From Endomychus coccineus (Eukaryota; Arthropoda; Insecta; Coleoptera; Endomychidae), in NCBI GenBank assembly GCA_958510875.1, contig OY294068.1, positions 174,189,411-174,253,410 of the forward strand: DNA of 64,000 nucleotides. The letters run 5' to 3'. Positions 41,901 through 53,900 of this stretch are shown piece by piece (position 1 is the first letter of the stretch; each line of letters begins with the position of its first letter). The notes below the pieces were generated by a model. That model did no database searches. It was not told where the DNA came from and was given only the letters and a program-made list of their open reading frames with translations. The position numbers were made by a program, and so were the translations under genes.

Positions 41901-44900
41901 GTCGCATGGCCACCTGGATCCCCAGACCTGTCCACTCTGGACTATTTTCTGTGAGCTCATCTCAAAGACAAAATTGTTAGCATGAATATTGCAAGATTTT
42001 GAAAATGCAATCCAAAAAATTTTGAATGTGCATATATTAAATGCTACGAGAGGTTTGTCAAAATTTTGTCAACATTGCATACAACAACTGAAATCAGTTT
42101 GAACATTACCATTTTTTTTTTGTATGCCATATTGTTTGGATGTTCGTTTTGTTAGATCTTGTAGATGTTTATAGTTTTGAAATGTTTATCTAATTTAATA
42201 ATTTTTAAATTGCAAAATAATTAATAAATAGTTATTCTGTTCTTTTCTTTTCTATTCTATTTAGATACTACTTGACTATAATACGGAAAAATTAATAATT
42301 TGCCAAAAATCGAATAAAAACGGAAAAAAATAATGTCAGACTCATCATATCATATATTGTTGAAATCAACAAAAAATCGTCTTTTCAATGAGACCACAGC
42401 CTAATATGGTTTCGATTTTTTTTAAATTATATGTTTGTTTGTGTCATAATTTCAAAATGGAAAGCTCTAGAATAATTCTGCCTACGCCAATGGATTGCAC
42501 GCAAAAAAGTGCCCATATAATGCTTTACTTACATGACGATAGCTCTAACTTTAAACATGTTACGAGGCTTTTTTCAAATCTTGAAAAATCGAGTATTTGG
42601 CAACAAATGGCAAAATTCATAAGCAACCCCAAATTTGTCTCAAAAAAGGAGCTTGAGGATGCTAGGTTTTAACATAGAATATGATTTTACGGAGGGCCTT
42701 ATTGATGGAAAGTGTTACGCGAGATGCGTTACACGAGAACCGTTACTTGAATTCGTAACAGGTCTGATTGATCGAGATCAATAGGCTCCTCCTTCTCTTA
42801 TACCAGCGCCGAGCGAGCGCGGAAACAACCGAGCGTAGAGGAGTGTATACGTGACTGTTACCACATTCATATAAAACTGTCTACTGAGGACGAGGATCTT
42901 GTTCAGAATCATCAATTTATTATTTTTTATTTGTTGGGAAGAAAGGACATTAAACATGTTCTATGTTATTCGTTTTTATCTAATAAAAACTGTACATTTT
43001 TTTTCTTAAGAGAATAATAATGGATATATCCTATAAGGACATCCAATTTGGATCATCCTGTACATAAATGAACAAAAGATCATTAAAAAGACTATACATA
43101 TCCATGTTTCAAGCATTATATATCACCAGTTTCATTATATTTTAGGGGATAAATTCAATATAAATAGAGATGCTGGGAAAAGTTCCACAGGTAAACATGA
43201 TATATATTCTTGTGTACCCAACGCCGATTACATCAATCATGGATATTCTAACGACTTGGCAGAATTTGAGCAAGGCCTCGAGATGAATTCCTTGTCATAC
43301 ACGACAACGCTCCGCAGATCAGATTTAAACGCATATAAATCTACATCGCTGGAGGAGAAAAATCGCATATTCAGGTAAAATGAAAATATTTCTTTGTAGA
43401 TTCTCATTGCCCTATAAGTTATTCTTGTAAATATATTGATTCAAGTTGAAGGGTGTGAGATTGATACATTTATTATCTTCGGTCGCGTTTCGCGAAATAT
43501 TACTGAATCAAATAAAAAATTTCGAATTTGAAATATATTGACAGATATTGGTAGATTGAAATATGAGATGACACGCGATTCACATAATATCTCCATTCTC
43601 TTTTCCTGGTCCTTTATAGGTGAATGAAATTGAATATAATTCATATTGTAAAATTAAACACTACTATGTTGATATTACTTTTATTTGTAACTTCCGTTAC
43701 TCGAATTTCAGGGTTATTACCCCATCTTCAGATCATATTCAAACACAATTAAAATATCTAACTTAACTGTAATTATACTTATCGGTAGGTAGCAAATGAT
43801 AATAGCTATCCATGAACTTAGGACTCACCCTATAAGTAAAATAATTAGTTCGTTGCTAGTATGGATTTGGTCAATAGTATACAGAATCAATCAAACATCA
43901 TTCTTTGATGTTTCAATTTGATTCTCACCAGAATGCATGCTCCTAAAGGCAAAGTAAAAAAATCAGTGTGATGTAAATTGAGCTCAAAAACTATCAGAAC
44001 TTCCATAAACCTTGTTGTATGAATGGTTAGGATTATGTAGTACATGTTGGGGAGACCAGGGGGTAGTGGAGAAGATGAGGTTAATCAGCTATTAAATCGG
44101 CATAAGAGTGATTAAAAACAGTGCTATCAGTTTAAATGGCTCATCTGGCATCATCTATCATGTGTATTGATATTTTCGTTGTCGCATTTCTAAATCATCT
44201 ATAAAACAACATATCTGGAGAAAGTCGTTTGCTCCAATACGCCCCACCATCTGAGTTAAAGTGAAGTACCCCGTGGGGCAATGTGGGGTATAGGTTATTT
44301 GATGAGAAAATCATACACATCATTTAGAAATTATTTTCGGTAATAATCTTGATCAAAAGAGAACAAAATCTGTCACTAATTGGCTACATATTGTTCAATC
44401 GTATCTAAACCTAGATGTACATTCTCTGATCGATAATATTTTTCAATAATAGCCAATTAGTAAAATATGAAGAAACAATAATAATTCGACTCACCCGTCA
44501 AATAATGACACTAAGATGATCATTATTATTGTTTCTTCATATTTTACTAATTGGCTATATTGAAAGATTATCATCGATCAGAGAATGTACATATCTACAA
44601 CTAGGTTCAGAGACGATTAGTCTCTGTCGATAATAATCTTTTAGTCAATTTAGTCAATCAGCAAAACATGAAGAAACAATAATATCTCGACTCAGCCCGT
44701 CAAATAATCACACCAAGATGATGATTCCTATCGATTTCCGTTCTCTGTAATCGCTTGTCGCGAGACCTCTCTTCACGGGAATACAACACAAAAAAGTCTA
44801 CAGGATAGTTGTGGAGTCGCAGAAAAAATGTTCCCCGGCAGGAAACCTATCCCCTTAGCACTAGTGGCGCCCCCACTTCAAAATCTTGCAAGATAATGAT

Positions 44901-47900
44901 ACACTTATGCAAAAATCAAATTTTAACCGTCATGAGTACCGAATATCTGTAATAATTAATGTTACGAGTGTTGCTCCTTAGAATATTCATTGGATGTGAG
45001 TTGGGTTCGTGACTGAAACCCTCTGGCGATAAATTGGCGGTGCTGAAACCTCCCATTCTCGATTATTCAGTGCAACGTGTCACAGTTTTGTTTCAATCTG
45101 ATGGCACAAAACCTATGCTCCAAGCACTTGGTAGGATTGGCTAATTTCGACAAGAGATGATATTTGCAGAATGTGTTTATTTCCTCGAAAAATAAACAAT
45201 GGAAGAGTTCACACCGTGAATACATTATAACATTATAAATAAGAGAAATTCACAACTGTTTACTCTGATATTGGTTACTCGGTAGCTGAAAGTTCCTCAA
45301 TATCTTAACAGTATTTTTAATGAATAAGGATGTATTTTTTTCATTTACAGTTTTCACGAAAGATGTTTTACATTTTAATTCAACCATCAGTTCTTTTTTG
45401 GCAAAATAATTAATATGCCAGATATTCAGGTCATATGGTGTAATTGTATTATTCAATATAAAATATGAAAAATTTTACAAATTTTTATTCATCGTTCCGA
45501 CGGAACGGTTCCGTATCGTAGATAAGCTATCAATTATTCCAAACATTAACCCAGCTAGCTCGCTGGCTCTCCAGTTGTCTCTTAACATTCTAAACATGAC
45601 TTTGAAATGATAATTTCATAGTAAATAAAATATCCCACAAATAGTCAACGATTTACATGAATACGGAAGACCTAAAATTAGAAACTGTGAAACGATAAAT
45701 GTAAATTCACTCAAGCCGAACAAAGAATATTAAATCTATTGTATCGAATGAAATATGTGGAAAGTAATGGGCACTTCTAATAATGGGCCTCTGGTGAAAC
45801 TTATAATTACGTTCATCGTTCTAGTATTGTCAACCGAGAGCTGCATCAGAATCAGGTCGAATTAAGGCAGTTATTAAACTACAAAATGTTGAATGTGAAT
45901 GATCTACGTGACTAATTCATTTTGTATTATGATGATTATTATCTGGAACAACAGGCTTCATAACCTTGAACATTTATTTGAACAAAATATCATTTTTCAA
46001 ACTTCCTACATGCTAAATAATAGCATATCTCAGATTCAAGTTGATAGATATAGGAATATCTTACCATGGTTTGACAGCTCTGTTTTTGATAAGATAAAGT
46101 AGAGACAGGTGTTATAGGGAATTTATAAGTAGTGTTCGTATTGATATAGGAAACGAATGGGAACTATTTGAAAGACGAAAAAATGAAGTGGTTCAGTTAT
46201 TGAAAAATAAAAAACAGAATATTACTAGGAAAAAATATACAGGTTTGAGAACAATTGGCAGCAAATGTGGAAAATACTTGAGAAACTAGTTGATACGAAG
46301 TTTCAGGAGTTTCCTAAATATATTAAATTCCAAAATGAGGACTTATTGGTAGCTGTTCACGATGATTTAGAAATTGGTGATAATTTTAATGAATATTTTG
46401 TTAACAGTATTGCCAAAATCATAGAGCTTGATGATGGCCAATCATGGTGTAATAGTAATTTTAACATAAATCCCGAATTTTCAGAGTTTAAAACTATAAC
46501 ACAGCGAATTGAGCAATATTATTTCTGCACTAGATAATAAATGCAGCTTGAATGAAATTTTCAATGCTAAAATCTTGGATAGCATATTTGAATCTATTGA
46601 TCATGTCATCTTGAATCTCATAAATACGTTACTCGACAAATCAAAAATTCCAGATTTTTGAAAAGTTAGCACTATTGTTCCAATTGCCAAGATAACTTTA
46701 GACCTATCAATAAATTACCACCTACAGAAAAAATTTCAGAAATTGTAGTTTATAATCAATTATTACAGCGCATCGATAATAATGATATTGTGATTAGTAA
46801 CCATTCCAGTTTTCGTAAAAAGCATTCGTGTGGAGCAGCATTGGAACTTCCTATAACTAAGTTCGAAAATGACATAGATGATGGCAAATATCTCATGGCG
46901 ATTTTGATGAATCTTGAAAGAGCCTTTCAGACCATCAACGGAAATATAATATTAACTAAGTTATATCAATATGAAATTCGAGGCAAAGCACCCAAATGGT
47001 TCGAAACTTACTCTTGCAGGGGGCAAGGCAGAGAGTCAGAGTTAGGAATTCAACATCACGTGAAATTTGCAATAAGCTTGGGGTGGCACAGGAAAGTTTG
47101 TTAGGTCCTCTCCTGTTCATATCATATCTAAATGATATAGATCTTTTCGTAAACTGTGAATTCATACAATTATTTGCTGACGACACATTATTAGCATGTA
47201 GTGATGTATGCCTGAATAATGTTCTAATAAGTGTAAGTAGATATTTAAAAATCAACAAGCTTAAACAGAATATACTCAAAACCAAGGCAATGATTATGTA
47301 AGCTAAATACAAATATAGACAGATAAATGTGAATGACATAGATATTTCGATTAATATTCAGCAAATTGAAATCGTAACAAGTATCTCGGGTTTCAGTTGG
47401 ATAATCTACTTCCTTTGAACGCATAATTCATAAAGTTTCTAAGAAAATTTCGAAAAAACTACAAGAATTCTGAAGAATTGCTCAGCAATCATCTATCAAT
47501 TCAAGAATCAGACTATACCGATCGATCTTACTACCTCATTTTGACTTTTATGCAACTTTATTATACCAATTCAATTTTAATAAAATGATGCAGTTACAAA
47601 AATTAAGAAATAAAGGCATGAGGATCATTTTAAGCTGTAATCGCGATTCTTTCATCTCAAGGATGTTGAATACATTACAATGGCTTTCAGTTACAAAACG
47701 ACTTTTCTTGCTAACGATGATATTCATTTACTAAATATTACACAAAGAAGCAAATTCTTATTTTCTTAAATATTTTGATTTCCAACATGAGATTCACATC
47801 ATTTCACCCGAAATAGAAACAACATACATATACCCAGGGTGAAATTATCAAATCCAAGAAATTCTTTGTTTCTGAAAGGAATGATAGAGTTCAATAATCT

Positions 47901-50900
47901 TCCTCATTATATTAAATCTAGTGAATCTTGTAAAATGTTCAGACACCAATTGTTGACACTTATTAAAGAGCTAAATTAGATTTGGGTACTTTTATTTTGT
48001 TATAATGTTTTTCTTATTCTATAAGATCAATTACATACCTAATTTATTGCTAATACAAGGTTTGATTCAAAATCAGTTATATAATCAGTATTATCGTATA
48101 TCAGGGAAACCTATTTCAAATGAATATTCCTTCTTCTTCTCAGTCTTATAATAGGATCACGTATCGATGGAGATGAAAAAATTTCAACTTTTTTGACAGT
48201 TGTACAAAATAACTATTATATTATATAACTTATGACAGTTAAGGAACTTCAGATAAAATTATAATAATGAACCATTTTACACTTTGATATCGTCCATTCG
48301 GCAGCCATGATATTTTTTATTAATCATCCACTTTTAGTTAATTGAGAGGAAGTTTTACGATGTAACTGACATCCACTTTTTTTCCAGGGACTACTTGTCT
48401 CGAATCTTGAGTTGTGTCTACGCCCTGTTCATAGTAACTTTAGGACTGGTAGTTTACGTTAGCGATGTTATCGTTGGAACAAGTGCCATTGCAGAAGTAA
48501 TAACGTTTGAAAAATTTTATCGATATGCCTTAACGTCTTTAATTTTCAGACTTTTAGTTTATATCTTGTGCTGATCGCTCTGCTATTCATCTTGTATCTG
48601 ATCACTGATATCATACTATTCTATACATACAAAAACAAATGCAAGAATAGGAAAGAGGAGAAAAATTTCAGCAATGAATCATTTCACTTGAATATTTCCC
48701 TCCCCCAGGCTGGGAAGAATGAGCAAATGAAGCATCATTATTGTCTGAGTAAACAACGACATTCAACGAACTTTTACTTGAAGATAGGAGCTGCTGGTAA
48801 GTATCCATGACAAATAAAAGGTGAACTAAATTAAACCTGAGGAATATAAAAAAAACTATAAATTAGAGAAGAAACTAAGAATAGTATGGTATGATATACT
48901 ATAGTTAATTTCCCTTCAATAATTTACAAGGTACGTCACAAACAATATTTAACAAGTTTAAAAATTTCAAAACTTTGAAATTTACAAATATTTGAAGTTA
49001 GCCTTGAATATTAAGAATCAAAATAGTCTTTTTTCGCGCCAAAAAGTGGCCGTTACTTTTGAAGCTAACTCGAAGGAATTTTTTCACTATTTTTCATGTT
49101 TTCAGCGAATTGAGATAAGTATAAAAACATACCAAATTTCCACATTCATTTTTTATGCGATATGCGCTGATATCTCGAGACCATAACTTCAAAATAACTT
49201 TTACTTAGGCTCAGATTTGTCTCTACACTTGTTCCTACATTTGGGCCACCGTCTTTTTTTTAAACGGAAAAAAGATTAAAATCATCTTTTTTCGCCCCAA
49301 AATATGGCTGTAACTTTTGAAGGTGACTCGTAGGAATTTTTTCACTATTTTCCCGTTTTCAGCACACCGAAATCCGTGCAAAAACACTACAACTTTACAC
49401 CTTCAAAATTTTTTCTGAATTTTTCCTCTAGCGACTGGACTAATCTGTACATCATTAAGAGACAAATACTGTTTTTACTTGAAAGCAGATGAAGGGAAAT
49501 TTCATCAGGATTATGTACACGTTGATAACTGTGGGGTAGGACCTCGGTCCCCCCCGGCCTGCCCGTCCAGTGGACTCTAGACCTGTTAGTAACTTGCCCT
49601 CCCCTAACATAAACAGCACGCCACTGCCCGACAGAGACCAACGCCTTAATTGGAGAGGAGACGGTCTTTTGAACCGTCTGGGCCGCTCTCCGCCTGTGTA
49701 CTCGTGTTAGTGTTATAATTTATAACAGCTCCCGTTTGACGAGTCGCCGTCGACCTCTTATCATCGGTCTACCACACTTGTTGCCCTGGCCGTGAATCAA
49801 TTGCCCAGAAATCTGGGATAAGAAGCACAGACACCGGACTTTATGAGTAAAGCCATGTGGTGCAGCATAATACCCACGCAGAGGCAGCTTTTTCGCCCCC
49901 GGCGGGACTACTTTAGGCGGTCCCATCTCAGGCATACATAGGACCCTGTCCCGTGCATACCCAAGATGGAGCTTGCTTGCTAGACTCATATACTGCCCCT
50001 TCTAGGCTATGGTCAATTCCACCTCCTCGTAATTACCTGTTTCACCAGGAACGCTACGAGTAAACGTTCGGCTTTCGTTCAAATAGCCTACCGCATATGC
50101 CACCACGGCCGTGAATCCGTTCCGACCAGCCATCTGGGATAAGAAGGCACTGCGCCGTGGTTTTTATGGGTAAACGACATGTGGTGCACCGTTTACCAGA
50201 CGTTTCGCAGCGGTACCTTTTTTCGCCCCTGCTCAGGCAGGCAGAGGTTATTTTAAGCGAGAACCTGCGTTACCTATGGTGCAACAGGCACGGTACTTGC
50301 TAGCTATTCCTCCTGACTAATGAGGAATAGCCCCACTCGCCTGCTCGTGTTAGCCTAAGCTACGTTTACGAACCATCGCCGGCCTCGTTCAAGTTTGGCC
50401 TTCCGCATGTGTCTACCACGTCCGTGAATCCGTTCCGACCAGCATCCCTGGGATGAGAAGGCACGGGGTCGTGGTATTAGAGGTGAAAATGTATGCGGTG
50501 CCCAGTTCACCGGATCTTTTGCAGTGGCAACGTTAGTTGGGCCCCGAAGGGTTACTTGTCTCGAGAACCGCGAAGAGGTGTTGCTTGCTGAATCTACCGC
50601 CAGTTTCTCTCCGGCCTAGTATATTCTCTCCCGAGAGGATTATGTACAGAGAGGATCATCACAATACGGTTAATACCTTGTTGAGTAGATCTGCAGGAAC
50701 ACTTTATCTGAATGCGTTAAATTAGTAAATCACGCACCGTTGTAATCTCCGACAATTTAAAATACAAATATCGTTTTAAGCAAAATGGGTTCTGCCCACA
50801 TCGGACTGACCATTTTTATGTATGCACTGGCTTTTCTGAATAACGTATTTCACTATCCCAGATCTCAATACGATTTTATTTTCGTGGAAATCAGCATCAC

Positions 50901-53900
50901 AACCATGATGAATATACCTTCTTCTGTTCAATCTATCTTAAAGAATCCAAACATCCAACGTTCACAAAACAAAAAAGACACGTAGCTCAAATTCTAATGT
51001 TCAATTTGGATCACCTTACTATCCATTGTTAAGTTTCTGAAATATCTGTAGAAGTGATGGTTTGAATTCCATATCCAGAAATTTTGTAAAATTTTGAGAT
51101 GTTTGCAAAATTAATGGAAGAAATTTCAACAAAACTAAGAGATTGAGGTATCGGGAAATAGCTTACCGATAGATAAACATTATTTTTACCGAGATTTTAT
51201 TTGTGATGGAGGAAAAAATATAAAATATATATAAACGAACATTTTAGCTGCTCAAAACTGCTTGACCTTTCATGGACACCGATAATATCCAATCTGTGAA
51301 ATCCGTTCGGAATATTATACTATTTAAATCTCTAAATATAGTGAAAGCATGAATGTATATTTTGTATACGATGTTTTTCATTCCAGGATTTTGTTTGGGA
51401 CATCTTATTCATAGTGGACTATTACTTGGATATCAAATTGTATTCCTTACGTCAGATGGAGATGCATTTTATGATTGCGGCACTATAGCAACATTAATAT
51501 TGGATTTTGTATACCCGATATATTCGTTCCTCCTTCTTTATTTCATTTTCAAATATTCAAACGTAAGTGAAACATTTTACAGCACATATGATGTAGGTAG
51601 GTACTTCGTCAAGATATACTTTTATTGGTTCATAAAAGCGTGTTTCTTTCTTCAGCTTTGAAACTAAGTGTCGGATGAATCCTTTTATTCACTCACATGC
51701 TAGTTTTAAAAGATCTCTGAATAACGAATAAAACGTATCATGATAGGAAGAGATTATAATAAACGGAAATAAGTAAGTTACATGCCACGAAATAGTTTTT
51801 GATCAACACCTGATGTGGAATCTTCATGTTGATCTAGTAATAGATAAAGGTATGTCCATTACAAACTGAAAAACATCAAAGGCTTCTTAGAGCCAGGGTC
51901 TAAGAAGTCTAAGGATAAAAGGAAACTTATTTACTCTACATTGGTAGAGATACACCTTAATTATGGAATTTTGGCTTGGGGTGTAGTGAACAATACATAT
52001 CTACATATAATGAATATTTATACTGGGTTCCTCATAATAGACTACCCATTTTAAAATTTGAATTAAAATTTTTTTAGTTAACAAAACAAACTTCTCATTT
52101 TACTAAATTACAGCTAACTCTTTGGCATTTATGATAACTTATAAATATTTGGCTAATTTAATTCTAACTTTTAAAAATCACGTCTTCTAAATGACCTCCA
52201 CCAACTCCAACACATTTTTCAATATTAGATAAAAAGTGGTTCATTACACGGCGTAGCAAACCTTCGTCTATTCCTTCAACTTCTTCACGAATTTTGACTT
52301 TCAGTTCCTCGATTGTACCTGGACGACTCGCAAACACTTTGGCTTTTAAATTTCTCCACAGGAAAAAATCGTGTGCCGTTAAGTCGGGGGACCTCGAAGG
52401 CCAAGGCAAATCACCGAATCGAGAAATGAGTCAACCATTAAACATTTCTCGCAGGACCCTCATTGAGTTTCTGGCGGTATGAGCTATTGCCCCATCTTGT
52501 TGGAATAGTAAGGCATTGTTTAGTAATCCTCGTCTATTTAATTCTGGAATGAGAAATGTCTCTAGCATATTAATGTAGCGCTCGGATGTTACTGTTACAG
52601 CGCGGTTATTTTCATCCTCAAAAAAATAAGGGCCAATAATACCAAAAGATCCTAATCCACACCACACAACAACTTTTGGATTATGGAGGTTCTATGTAAA
52701 GATTTCACGAGGATTTTCATTTGACCAGTATCCAAAATTCTGTTTATTGACCATGCCGTTCAAATAATAATTTGCTTCGTCGGTCATTAGGAGACTGTGC
52801 TAACCTTGCTTCTTTATCTTGACTGCTAAGGTGCTGTGCCATTTGGTATTCATAGGGATGAAATTTTAAATCCCTTTGAAGAATTCGAACTAAGCTTCCC
52901 TTCGATATTCCTAGGATAAGGGTTTGTCGATTAGCAGACTTTTAGGACTTCTCGTAAACGTAATTCTAACTCGTTCAATATTTTCTGGTGTACGAACTGT
53001 TCTCCGACGTCCAGGCTTCTTCAAATTTTGTACAGAACCATTATCACGCCAATGACGAACCCATAACTTAACAGTTTTACGATTTGGCGCGTGACCCCTA
53101 TTGTTGTTATTAAACTGACGCCGGAATGCACGCCTAACTTCTTCTATCGAATTGCTTCTTATGTAAGTTTCTATACAAAACACACGTTGTTGGACTGAGT
53201 AATCCATGAGAGTTCAAACGGATGTTGAAATGATGTCTCAAAGCAAAAAAATTTAATAATTATTGATGAAAACTAACAAACTTCTCGTTCCACGAAATTA
53301 TTAATTTAGAATTTATTTGTGACAGGCGCCTACGTGATTAATAATTTACTCAAATCCCAAAGACTACAGAAGATAATCTCACAGAAAACAACCTATTTAG
53401 TTATCTCGTAGGGAATTTATTAATACTATAAAATGGGTAGTCTATTATGGGGAACCCAGTCCAAGAAAGAATCATAAAATGATCTTCAGGAAGCCCTCCT
53501 CTCGTTTTCCGACAGACAGATTATTAATAATGATTCTTGACTGAAGTATGAATCATATATATAAATTATCGGGAAATACATATGCATATTATTTTAGTCT
53601 TTACGTAAGTTTTGGTCATATTAAATTGGGTCCCACTGAGAAAATCATACTACGTAAATTGAGTCCCGGGTTTCAATATAATTCCCAGAATTTTCTCAGA
53701 GACGAGAGTATAAGATTAGCGCGATTACAATATATGCGCTTAGGTTGCCTACAAAGAGGGTACAATAAACAATCGTTATTGATTATTATGAGAGTGTTAA
53801 GATTAGCGCGATTACAATATTTGCATTCAATACCAACAAAGTTAGGTTAGGTTAAGTTAAGTTAGGTTAGCTCAGGTTACAAACAAAGGGGGTACAATAA

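Larger units (their letters stand above)
38972..43145. other. Otop intron 1
   Basis: This 4.2-kb intron contains two palindromic elements and a Tc1/mariner-like relic (listed separately). The stretch 42,110-43,140 holds an open frame at 42,388-42,672 without motif, and a GC-richer patch at 42,700-42,870 that begins near TGTTACGCGAGATGCG and could be a solo-LTR remnant; I could not define it. Confidence 0.5.
43375..48387. other. Otop intron 2
   Basis: A 5.0-kb intron with a hammerhead-like hairpin (43.7 kb), an inverted repeat (44.4-44.7 kb), a hammerhead-bearing repeat (45.26 kb) and a LINE (45.9-48.0 kb). The stretch 44,720-45,250 shows nothing recognisable. Confidence 0.6.
48797..51386. 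other. Otop intron 4
   Basis: A 2.6-kb intron holding a two-copy repeat at 49.0-49.4 kb and a GC-rich triplicated block at 49.5-50.6 kb. The rest (50,640-51,386) shows no recognised element. Confidence 0.6.

Noticed and set aside
49720..49989. Minus-strand 89-codon frame in the GC-rich block
   Set aside because: The other two units of the block do not keep the frame, so coding is not conserved.
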